Assembly: GCA_026388345.1 (NCBI GenBank)
Contig: JAPLJY010000335.1
Span: forward strand, 1-13,481
Origin: Deltaproteobacteria bacterium
GTDB taxonomy: Bacteria; Desulfobacterota; Syntrophia; Syntrophales; UBA5619
Direction: 5' to 3'
Length of the DNA stretch: 13,481 bases
Part shown: piece after piece, positions 1 to 5,669 of the stretch
How positions within the stretch are numbered: position 1 is the first letter of the stretch
Layout of the letters: every line of letters begins with the position of its first letter
Notes under the pieces: model-generated
What the model saw: only the letters and a program-made list of their open reading frames with translations
Databases searched by the model: none
Told to the model about the DNA's origin: nothing
Translations under genes and position numbers: made by a program

Positions 1-104
1 TTCGCGCCGACAGTGTGCTCGGAGATGAGGACCTTGGAAAGACGCACCCAAGGCTGTGTCTTAAGGGTACCCTCAACGTCTTTTTCGTAAATGACTGTGC
101 CCAT
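1..104 (-). CDS. Unrecognised protein, N-terminal 34 residues only
   Basis: The gene runs off the left edge of the window, so only the start is visible. The ATG at 104-102 is preceded by a strong ribosome binding site (AGGAGGAGA, 119-111) at good spacing, which makes the start secure. The peptide begins MGTVIYEKDVEGTLKTQPWV and continues RLSKVLISEHTVGA with no signal peptide or membrane segment. It lies 75 bp downstream of the MoaD-like gene on the same strand, so it is probably the third gene of the oxidoreductase operon. I do not recognise the family. The strand-rich start could lead into a cupin-type barrel, but that is only a guess. It might supply or use the product of the oxidoreductase. 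Confidence 0.75.
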   Translation of the reverse strand, partial: MGTVIYEKDVEGTLKTQPWVRLSKVLISEHTVGA

Positions 105-179
105 TGATATTCTCCTCCTAAAAAATGAAAATCAAACTGACATTTGTGCAACGCTTTTAACAAATTCCGGGACCCGGCA

Positions 180-410
180 TCACCCCCCGGAGAGGATCGG
201 AAAGAGCTCGACGAGATCCTCCGCTCCGATCAGGCAGTTGATCCGGTCCATCCTCCGGTTTCTGACGATGATCCCGACCTCTTCCTCCGGCACCCCGATT
301 TCGGCCAGTAGCTCCGGCAACGGCAGGGGACTGCGGCCAGCCTCCAGAACCAGTTCCTTGGTGCCGCCGGCCATCTCGATCAAGGTCAGGTGCAGACGGA
401 CCACAGCCAT
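180..410 (-). CDS. MoaD/ThiS-like small sulfur-carrier protein
   Basis: A 76-residue protein of the ubiquitin-fold MoaD/ThiS type. The size, the beta-grasp pattern (VRLHLTLIEMAGGTKELVLE at the start, INCLIGAEDLVELFPILSGG at the end) and the C-terminal Gly-Gly, which is the site of adenylation and thiocarboxylation, are all typical. In the family, the thiocarboxylate donates sulfur for the dithiolene of molybdopterin/tungstopterin or for thiazole. It starts 3 bp after the stop of the AOR-type oxidoreductase gene, so the two are almost certainly co-transcribed and translationally coupled; no strong Shine-Dalgarno of its own is visible. MoaD-like genes next to AOR genes are common, and a dedicated role in making the pterin cofactor of that enzyme is the natural inference. 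General MoaD versus a dedicated paralogue cannot be told from sequence alone. Confidence 0.85.
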   Translation of the reverse strand: MAVVRLHLTLIEMAGGTKELVLEAGRSPLPLPELLAEIGVPEEEVGIIVRNRRMDRINCLIGAEDLVELFPILSGG

Positions 411-413
411 GAC

Positions 414-2117
414 TTACACGATCGCCCTAAGCATCTCCTCTTCGGAGAGATCGAACACCTCGTTGGTCGGCGGCAGCGGTTCCACATAGACATACTCCGG
501 CAACTTGTCGCTCGCCGGGGAGAGCCCTGCACGGATGTTGAACTCCCGTTCAGTTCTGATCGTATTGATACCCGCAATTTCCCATAGCTGATCGGAATTG
601 ATGTCGGTTCCCAAGAGTGTATTCACCAATGTCGTCAGACGCTTGGGATCCTTGAAGAGTGGCGGGCGGGCAAACATGCAAAAACCCAGGCTGTCCAGTG
701 CGCATATCTTATACTGAAGGCTCCGGGATAGATCCCCCTGCTTTTCTCTCCCCAGCGGATTCACCTCACCCCGTGATCCGAAACAGTTGCCGGCGGTATG
801 GTCGCCGCCCATGGTACACATCGCATAGGTCACGCCGTTGCCTTTGAGGGCTCGTGGATCGTAACCGGCGAAGGCTTGACCCTTGGCCGCGGGAATCCTT
901 CTTGAACCCAGGACGTCGCCGGTCACCTGCGCTCCGTGGCCCAGGACTTTGCCTAGGAGGGTGTTGTTGCGGATCTCCTGCATCATCTCCATGCACCGAT
1001 CCAAGTCTCCCCATTTCCCAAGACCCATATCGAGCGCCACTCCGAGCGTCGCTCCTGCCTCGATGGCATCCACCCCGATATCGTCGCATTCATAGTTCAA
1101 CTTGGCCACAGAATCGAGATCCGTGAAACCGAGGTTCGGTCCCAGCAAGGCGATGTTTTCGTACTGCAGTGTGGAGCAGATCTTCTTGCCCGAGGCATCG
1201 GGGTAAATATTGCTGCACTTGATCAAACAGCCGTCCATGCATGCGATGCCGGTCTTCCCGTGGCCACCCCGGCTGGTGATTGTTTCATACATCTTTTCAC
1301 CGCTGAGACCTTCCACACCGTCGATGGAACCCTGCCGGAAGTTATGAGTTGGAAAGGCGCCCATCGCATTGACGGCTTTGACGATCGATGCCGTGCCAGT
1401 TTTCTGGTTCACATTCTTGTACTTGGGATCGTTGATGAATTCGGTATGAATCTCACGCACCATGTCCATGAAGGCCTGCCGGTCGTGATAAACCAGATGT
1501 TGGAGGGTCTTGTCCGCCACCACTGCCTTGAGCCCTTTGCTGCCCATGACCGCGCCCAAACCACCCCGGGCGGCGAACTTCAGCTCGCCGTGGGGATCGG
1601 ATGATGCGATCGCCGCCATTTTCAGACGGTTTTCACCGGCCGGACCGATGCAAAGTACGCCGACATCCTGGCCGAACTTGGCGCGGAGCCTCTGATCAGT
1701 CTCGTAGGTCCCCAGAAGTTTTAGTTCATCCATCGCCAGCAGGGAGGCGCCGTCTTTGCCGATCTTCAGCACATAGGCATGACTGTCCGTCGGCAACCCC
1801 TCGATCACAACAGCCTTGATCCCGAATCGGCCGAGGAATAGACCGATGTTCCCACCGCAATTGGCCTCCTTGATGCCGTTCGTCAAGGGACTCTTGGCTC
1901 CGCACGAGACCCTGCTGCCGCACGTGATGGGGGTTCCTGCCAATAGACCGAGGGCAATGACCAGCTTGTTCCTCTCGCCGAGCGGCTCGCAGTTCGGCGG
2001 CACTTCATCGAGCAGTATCTTGGCCGAAAGGGCCCGCCCGCCCAAGAGTCTGTATGCCGGATTATCAACGGTCGTAATTTCCTTTTTGGTCATGTTGACT
2101 TTGAGAATGACTGACAT
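414..2117 (-). CDS. aor: Tungsten-containing aldehyde:ferredoxin oxidoreductase family protein
   Basis: A 567-residue AOR-family enzyme. The family carries a tungsten (sometimes molybdenum) bis-pterin and one [4Fe-4S] cluster, and oxidises aldehydes to acids with ferredoxin or runs the reverse. Visible marks are the N-terminal GGRALSAKILLDE and GAKSPLTNGIKEANCGG segments (pterin/W region), the cluster cysteines 293, 297 and 301 in CMDGCLIKC with the fourth, Cys480, in DSLGFCMF, the pterin-binding ECDDIGVDAIEAG, and the C-terminal REFNIRAGLS. The cysteine spacing is Cx3Cx3C, not the Cx2Cx3C of the Pyrococcus enzyme; I believe it is usual for one bacterial subfamily. I chose the ATG at 2117, not the GTG three codons upstream, because GAGAGG (2133-2128) lies 8 nt before it and family members begin at this point. 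The substrate is unknown. Length is slightly below the usual 600 or so. The protein is cytoplasmic, with no signal peptide. Confidence 0.93.
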   Translation of the reverse strand: MSVILKVNMTKKEITTVDNPAYRLLGGRALSAKILLDEVPPNCEPLGERNKLVIALGLLAGTPITCGSRVSCGAKSPLTNGIKEANCGGNIGLFLGRFGIKAVVIEGLPTDSHAYVLKIGKDGASLLAMDELKLLGTYETDQRLRAKFGQDVGVLCIGPAGENRLKMAAIASSDPHGELKFAARGGLGAVMGSKGLKAVVADKTLQHLVYHDRQAFMDMVREIHTEFINDPKYKNVNQKTGTASIVKAVNAMGAFPTHNFRQGSIDGVEGLSGEKMYETITSRGGHGKTGIACMDGCLIKCSNIYPDASGKKICSTLQYENIALLGPNLGFTDLDSVAKLNYECDDIGVDAIEAGATLGVALDMGLGKWGDLDRCMEMMQEIRNNTLLGKVLGHGAQVTGDVLGSRRIPAAKGQAFAGYDPRALKGNGVTYAMCTMGGDHTAGNCFGSRGEVNPLGREKQGDLSRSLQYKICALDSLGFCMFARPPLFKDPKRLTTLVNTLLGTDINSDQLWEIAGINTIRTEREFNIRAGLSPASDKLPEYVYVEPLPPTNEVFDLSEEEMLRAIV

Positions 2118-2150
2118 GGTGAACACCTCTCTCTAAAAGTTATTACCGCG

Positions 2151-2181
2151 GCAATTATACATAGCAATAATTGCAATTATA
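2151..2181. repeat. AT-rich palindrome with repeated GCAATTATA
   Basis: ATAATTGCAATTAT at 2167-2180 is a perfect 14-bp palindrome. The 9-mer GCAATTATA occurs twice in direct orientation (2151-2159 and 2173-2181), 22 bp apart. The site lies between the divergent oxidoreductase and transposase genes. It could be an operator for the oxidoreductase operon or part of the insertion sequence end. On the minus strand two TATAAT hexamers are present (2159-2154 and 2181-2176), but neither has a convincing -35 box. Confidence 0.4.
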
Positions 2182-2190
2182 TGATATGGA

Positions 2191-3186
2191 GTGTGCATGG
2201 AAAAGATAGATGCACGCACACATAGTCCTAAGACGCAGCACGAGATCAGAAAAAAAGTTATTCGTCTTCGAAAACAGGGGATTCAGAACCAGGTTTTGGC
2301 AGAAGGTGTCGGAATCAGCGTTAGCCACGCCAGCAGAATTTGGCAAAGCTACTTGAAGGGGGGTAGCAAAGCCATCAAACTGAGGGTGCGTGGTCGCCAG
2401 AAGGGGGAGAAACGCACCCTTACGACTGAACAGGAAGCCCAGGTAAAGCGAGACTTGATTGACAAGACACCGGACCAGTTGAAGCTTCCCTTTGCCCTGT
2501 GGACGCGAGAGGCGGTAAAGTTGCTGATCAAAGATCGATTTCGCATTGCGATGCCGATCCGGACAGTCGGGGAGTATCTCCAGCGTTGGGGATTTACTCC
2601 TCAGAAGCCGGTCAAGCGCGCTTACGAGCAGAGTTCTCAGGCGGTACAGAAATGGCTGGAGAGGGATTATCCGGTCATTTTCTCCCGGGCGAAACAGGAA
2701 AAAGCTGAGATTCACTGGGGCAATGAGACGGGGATTCAGACAGGCGCCAACCGAGTCAGAGGTTTTGCCCCAAGAGGGGAGACCCCGATAATCAGGATGG
2801 TGGCCAAAAAGAGCCATGTCAGTATGATATCGGCCATCACTAACGGTGGTAAGGTGCGTTTCATGATGTACTGGGAGGCCATGAATTCCGAGCTCTTGAT
2901 CAAGTTTATGACCCGACTGACAGAGGATGCCGGTCGTAAGGTCTTTTTGATTTTGGATAATCTTCCTGTTCATCATGGCAAAAACGTCAAACAGTGGTTG
3001 GAGGAGCACCGGGAGCAAATCGAGGTCTTCCATCTCCCCTATTATTCACCAGAACTCAATCCGGACGAATACTTAAACAGAAATCTCAAGAACAAAGTCC
3101 ACTCGGGGAAACCTATTCGCAACCGAGAAGATTTGGAGAAGAAAACACGCTCATTCATGAGAACTCTTCTGAAGAGACCAGCTTGA
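2191..3186 (+). mobile_element. IS630-family insertion sequence, ends not resolved
   Basis: The only firm part is the transposase gene. I looked for inverted terminal repeats flanked by TA (the IS630 target) in about 100 bp on each side and found none I would defend. The left end must lie between the oxidoreductase start (2117) and 2196. The right end is probably within the degenerate sequence after 3186. The copy looks old. Confidence 0.55.
2197..3186 (+). CDS. IS630-family transposase, probably inactive
   Basis: A 329-residue DDE transposase. An N-terminal helix-turn-helix region (about residues 15-65, with GVGISVSHASRIWQSYLKGG) is followed by a linker and the RNase H-like core. The core shows HWGNETG, FAPRGETP, VFLILDNLPVHH (Asp254) and YYSPELNPDE (Glu291), all IS630 hallmarks. 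The first catalytic Asp, normally in a G-D-E-T context, is Asn176 here (codon AAT, 2722-2724), one transition away from GAT. The C-terminus stops at TLLKRPA, perhaps 10-20 residues earlier than complete members that end with a YF..P..YA-type tail. Both points suggest a dead copy. I chose the ATG at 2197 because GGAG (2188-2191) precedes it by 5 nt; an in-frame GTG at 2191 is the alternative. Its base composition is visibly lower in GC than the recA operon. Confidence 0.93.
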   Translation: MEKIDARTHSPKTQHEIRKKVIRLRKQGIQNQVLAEGVGISVSHASRIWQSYLKGGSKAIKLRVRGRQKGEKRTLTTEQEAQVKRDLIDKTPDQLKLPFALWTREAVKLLIKDRFRIAMPIRTVGEYLQRWGFTPQKPVKRAYEQSSQAVQKWLERDYPVIFSRAKQEKAEIHWGNETGIQTGANRVRGFAPRGETPIIRMVAKKSHVSMISAITNGGKVRFMMYWEAMNSELLIKFMTRLTEDAGRKVFLILDNLPVHHGKNVKQWLEEHREQIEVFHLPYYSPELNPDEYLNRNLKNKVHSGKPIRNREDLEKKTRSFMRTLLKRPA

Positions 3187-3434
3187 AATAATTGGATTCT
3201 GGTTTTCACCGGAATGACGATTTGCTGAGCTTCAGGAGATATTCAAAGGTCTCCGTTCCTTATTAATAATAACTCGTTAGGGAAGGAGTCTCTTAAACGG
3301 CAATCTGATGATTTCCGTCTGCTCGTGTAGTTCTGACCGGTATGTCTGCGCATGTAAAAGTTTCAACATGTGAAATTATATTCTATACCTTAAAATAAAC
3401 TGTTTCCTTATATTTTGTCAAGAAATATTTTAAT

Positions 3435-3454
3435 GCTGTGGCACTCCCCACAGC
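3435..3454. repeat. Hairpin GCTGTGG / CCACAGC
   Basis: A perfect 7-bp inverted repeat with a 6-nt loop (CACTCC) within AT-rich sequence. It stands 33 bp before a larger hairpin. No T-run follows on either strand within a few bases, so it is not a typical terminator. Confidence 0.5.
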
Positions 3455-3487
3455 AAGCCGACGAGGATTCTCTAAATGCCTACCCAC

Positions 3488-3529
3488 AGCCGCCACCGCC
3501 TGCTCTGCTAAAAAGCTGCGGTGCCGGCT
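3488..3529. repeat. GC-rich hairpin AGCCGCCACCGC / GCGGTGCCGGCT
   Basis: Twelve-base arms with a single mismatch (3488-3499 against 3518-3529) enclose an 18-nt loop that itself contains GCT-AAAA-AGC. Pairing can extend outward past one mismatch (CCA 3484-3486 with TGG 3531-3533). It is strikingly GC-rich for its surroundings. It could be a folded RNA, an end of a decayed mobile element, or a REP-like sequence. No function can be assigned. Confidence 0.55.
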
Positions 3530-3791
3530 ATGGACAACTCCTTGAGGTGAACTGGCAAAGGTGCTATCTAAAAACAACTTGATGGATACAGGAATTTATG
3601 GATATTGCAAACAAGATGTAACTTATCAACATCAATAAGATAATCAGATTTTGTTACGTATAGCAATAAATAATTGATATAATCTTGAAACGATAAATGT
3701 TAATTGGAAGTAGGTGAATAGAGTGCTCAAAAGCGGCCCATTTCTTTAAATCAAAAGTACACTCTTCTGCCTTATGAACCATATCTAATAT

Positions 3792-3811
3792 GGACACAAC
3801 CGCGGACACAA
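3792..3811. repeat. Direct repeat GGACACAA x2, 12-bp period
   Basis: GGACACAA occurs at 3792-3799 and 3804-3811. A partial inverted match, GTGTC, follows at 3818-3822. The pair lies about 85-105 bp upstream of the tRNA fragment and mirrors a second 12-bp-period pair on its other side. It is a candidate recombinase arm-binding or excisionase site. Confidence 0.35.
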
Positions 3812-3895
3812 AACGTGGTGTCTGTGATGCTTCTAATGACGCTCATGTAGGAGAAAAATGAGGAAAATTAAGCCTGCTGGGGTGGTATGGAAGCC

Positions 3896-3939
3896 CTTTC
3901 ACGCCGGCGACCGGGGTTCGAATCCCCGTGGGGCCGCCA
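3896..3939 (+). pseudogene. 3' fragment of tRNA-Glu(TTC), candidate attachment site
   Basis: From the anticodon loop onward this is a clean tRNA-Glu: loop CTTTCAC (3896-3902, anticodon TTC 3898-3900), 3' anticodon strand GCCGG, variable CGAC, T-arm CGGGG-TTCGAAT-CCCCG (3912-3928), acceptor strand TGGGGCC, discriminator G and encoded CCA (3937-3939). The 5' half is missing. The five bases before the loop (AAGCC) cannot pair properly with GCCGG, and no GGCCCCA acceptor strand or normal D-arm is present at the right distance, although GTGGTATGGA (3882-3891) has a faint D-loop likeness. A tRNA cut at the anticodon loop with an intact 3' end is the classic footprint of a tyrosine-recombinase element that uses the anticodon-loop crossover class. 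It cannot make a functional tRNA. Confidence 0.88.
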
Positions 3940-3953
3940 ATAATAGATTCAAT

Positions 3954-3984
3954 GGGTTACGGTGTAAATCGTAGCCCCTTTTTT
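3954..3984 (+). terminator. Rho-independent terminator downstream of the tRNA fragment
   Basis: GGGTTACG (3954-3961) pairs with CGTAGCCC (3970-3977) in an 8-bp stem that includes one G-T pair, with an 8-nt loop, followed by C and six T (3979-3984). It begins 15 bp after the tRNA CCA, the usual place for a tRNA terminator. Confidence 0.75.
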
Positions 3985-4263
3985 CATACTGATTTTCATT
4001 CCCCACCATATTCCCCACATCGGAAGGTAATAAAAAACCCCGGATCGCTCCTGGGGTCGATGACTGTCGGGCATGTACTATGCGTCCCCCTCAGGTGCCT
4101 TTCCGCCCCATTGTGGTGTTATCAGCCATTCGTTTCTACCTGAACTGCTTTTTTCTAATTCGGTCCATCCATACAACATTTCTGTCGATAATAATTGAAA
4201 TAACGCAGAATCTTAACTTTAAAGAGTGGATTTTAAAATACTTTACATATAATATTATTCTCA
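3985..4263. other. Gene-free stretch with a direct-repeat pair
   Basis: No gene is supported here. TTCCCCAC occurs at 3999-4006 and 4011-4018 (12-bp period; GTGGGGAA on the minus strand), 60-80 bp downstream of the tRNA fragment, resembling recombinase arm sites. A minus-strand terminator follows at 4032-4056. Beyond it, sequence up to about 4150 could be the remains of a lost minus-strand gene, but I could not recognise any protein in it. The rest is AT-rich. Confidence 0.45.
4032..4056 (-). terminator. Minus-strand rho-independent terminator with no evident gene
   Basis: Read on the minus strand: CCCC-A-GG (4056-4050), loop AGCGAT, CC-GGGG, then TTTTTT (4037-4032), a 6-bp GC stem with one bulged base and a T-run. 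The gene it should serve, arriving from the right on the minus strand, is not present, which suggests one has been deleted. Confidence 0.6.
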
Positions 4264-4332
4264 ATGATAAAATTATTTCTGAAAAGACAGATCTTAAAGT
4301 ACAGAGCTTTGATATTCCAAGAAAGCCAGCAT

Positions 4333-4539
4333 ATGGCGGAATTTATTCTACTTTTGATGAAACGGAGAAATACAGGGGGCAAATGGACGGGAGAAGAAAT
4401 AACTCGACTTAAATCTCATTTAAAACATTTATCTCTTTATGTGCCCGTCTTGATCATTTTTGTTCTTCCGTTCGGTTCATTTTTGCTCCCCATTCTTGCG
4501 GAGATCCTCGACAGACGAGAGAAAAGTCGAACAAATTGA
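4333..4539 (+). CDS. Small single-helix membrane protein, LETM1-like segment
   Basis: About 68 residues from this ATG. After a short basic start come GGKWTGEEITRLKSHLKHLS, then a hydrophobic helix (YVPVLIIFVLPFGSFLLPIL), then a charged tail (AEILDRREKSRTN). The pattern of a short amphipathic helix followed by a VPxLxIFxLP..S.LLP helix and DRR resembles small deltaproteobacterial membrane proteins with likeness to the LETM1 transmembrane segment. That likeness is from memory and not tested. The start is uncertain: ATGs at 4264, 4333 and 4357 are in frame and none has a strong ribosome binding site (AAGAAAG at 4319-4325 favours 4333). It stands alone in AT-rich sequence and could be a decaying gene. 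Confidence 0.5.
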   Translation: MAEFILLLMKRRNTGGKWTGEEITRLKSHLKHLSLYVPVLIIFVLPFGSFLLPILAEILDRREKSRTN

Positions 4540-4712
4540 AGAATCTCTTTATAAAACCTGACCAACGAGAGATTAACTCCTTTTATCCGCAAATCATCAA
4601 CCTATGTGAAAACACAGAACTTCAGAGAAAGGCATTCACCGGGCTGTGTTACCAACAAGGTCAGCCAATGGAAGCGAATTGACATAATTCCCTAACCGGA
4701 AATTTGCTGCGG

Positions 4713-5564
4713 TCATTTTCTTGTCTTGACGATCACTGCCCCCTCGGAAAATTCCGCCTGCTGTTGAGCCTTTCCCGGCGAGACGTCTTTGATTTTAATG
4801 CTCCTTGTTTTGATGCCGATATCCTGCGGTTTTGTTTTTACCGCATAGACGCTGCCTTCTTGTTTAAGATTTAAATCTCCCAGCTCAGAAACACTGGCAT
4901 AAATCATAATGCTTTCCTCGCCGAAGGGCGGGTTCACTTCCAGTTCAAATTTATCCGTCCCGGACGGAATTTCATAAATCACACCGCCCTGAAAGTAATT
5001 ATCCTGCCGGTAGGGATTGGGCAACAACTGAAGATTATTTTTCGCTGCATCCCGATAGATCACCCTGGCGAAGAAAGGTTTATTGCCCTTGAGATAAATC
5101 TTGATTTTCTCGCCTTCGCGATAGATTTCTTTATCCGTCCACGCTTTCACGGCCAGCGGCAAAGACGGATCATCCGGCGCGATATCCTTTGCCTTCTTCA
5201 TGGCCTTTTCATCAGGGATGACTTCTGTCTTGATCTTGACCTTGTAGCAGTCGCCCAGAGATGGGTCTTTATACCAGCTTTTCCCCAGCTCTTCGATCAC
5301 CTCAACAGTGGCATTGGCATAGGCGGAAACAAGGTCTTTCTGAAGTTCAAAGTCCTTCACTTCGGTTGCGGAAGTTATGTAGGTTTTGACCGACTCGATG
5401 GCGTTTCTCTTGGCATCGGCCATGGCCGCAGTTTCGGTTTGCTTGCGCGATTTGTCATCTCCCATGCAGGCGGAGCCTTCCGCTATTTTAATCGTGGATT
5501 GCGCGGCGTAAACCGAAGCAGCCAGAAAAATACTGATAGCGACAAAAAATACAATCTTACGCAT
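4713..5564 (-). CDS. Exported DUF4384-domain protein with LPP20/FlgT-like N-terminal region
   Basis: A 283-residue protein. A signal peptide (KIVFFVAISIFLAASVYA, cleavage after Ala20 or Ala21) indicates export. Residues about 30-118, with an alanine-rich helix (QTETAAMADAKRNAIESVK) and later DCYKVKIKTEVIP, resemble the LPP20/FlgT N-terminal fold of periplasmic proteins. Residues about 138-230 show the DUF4384 pattern: YREGEKIKIYLKGNKP, RVIYRD, LQLLPNPYRQDNYFQGG, FELEVNPPFGEESIMIYAS. There is no lipobox cysteine after the signal peptide. Cys33 and Cys106 could form a disulfide. GGAGG lies 4 nt before the ATG, so the start is good. It is 105 bp beyond alaS on the same strand but separated from it by a strong terminator, so it probably has its own promoter. 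The biological role is unknown; DUF4384 is often found in envelope or secretion-linked proteins. Confidence 0.85.
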   Translation of the reverse strand: MRKIVFFVAISIFLAASVYAAQSTIKIAEGSACMGDDKSRKQTETAAMADAKRNAIESVKTYITSATEVKDFELQKDLVSAYANATVEVIEELGKSWYKDPSLGDCYKVKIKTEVIPDEKAMKKAKDIAPDDPSLPLAVKAWTDKEIYREGEKIKIYLKGNKPFFARVIYRDAAKNNLQLLPNPYRQDNYFQGGVIYEIPSGTDKFELEVNPPFGEESIMIYASVSELGDLNLKQEGSVYAVKTKPQDIGIKTRSIKIKDVSPGKAQQQAEFSEGAVIVKTRK

Positions 5565-5622
5565 AGAGCCTCCATCCGTAGTTTACTTGGCTATAACCAG
5601 CGGGAAATCCCTTTGGTCTTTA

Positions 5623-5665
5623 CCCAAAAGAACCCCGGAAGCGGACCTTCCGGGGTTCTTTTGGG
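5623..5665 (-). terminator. Terminator of the recA-alaS operon, 19-bp perfect arms
   Basis: CCCAAAAGAACCCCGGAAG (5623-5641) and its exact reverse complement (5647-5665) flank a 5-nt loop. It begins 4 bp after the alaS stop. The outer A/T part of the arms gives a TTCTTTTGGG-type tail on both strands, so it may stop transcription in both directions. It separates alaS from the DUF4384 gene. Confidence 0.88.
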
Positions 5666-5669
5666 ATGT

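Larger units (their letters stand above)
3187..3890. other. Gene-poor AT-rich stretch after the transposase
   Basis: I see no convincing gene in about 700 bp. A minus-strand frame at 3577-3383 (64 codons) has no ribosome binding site, and its predicted protein follows the hairpins described separately. The stretch contains a weak stem-loop TTCTGG/CCGGAA at 3197-3214, an inverted repeat CTCC(G)TTCC/GGAAGGAG at 3251-3288, two GC-rich hairpins at 3435-3529, and a repeat pair at 3792-3811. The mixture of AT-rich filler and isolated structured blocks suggests decayed mobile DNA. Confidence 0.5.

Noticed and set aside
414..2117. Cx3Cx3C cluster motif in the oxidoreductase as a novel feature
   Set aside because: It differs from the Pyrococcus enzyme, but I believe the same spacing is common in a bacterial AOR subfamily, so it is a subfamily mark and not a novelty.
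2155..3033. 292-codon minus-strand frame opposite the transposase
   Set aside because: Antisense to an IS630 transposase with clear catalytic motifs; no independent evidence.
3383..3577. 64-codon minus-strand frame
   Set aside because: It overlaps the GC-rich hairpins, has no ribosome binding site and shows no recognisable motif.
2161..3669. ATAGCAATAA at 2161-2170 and 3660-3669 as flanking direct repeats of the IS
   Set aside because: Only 10 bp of AT-rich identity, IS630 elements duplicate just TA, and the spacing leaves about 500 bp of unexplained DNA; chance is the simpler reading.
3858..3939. Complete tRNA gene
   Set aside because: The D-arm, 5' acceptor strand and 5' anticodon strand are missing or unpaired; only the 3' half is real.
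3928..4143. 71-codon plus-strand frame after the tRNA fragment
   Set aside because: It starts inside the T-arm and reads across two terminators; composition does not look like a protein.
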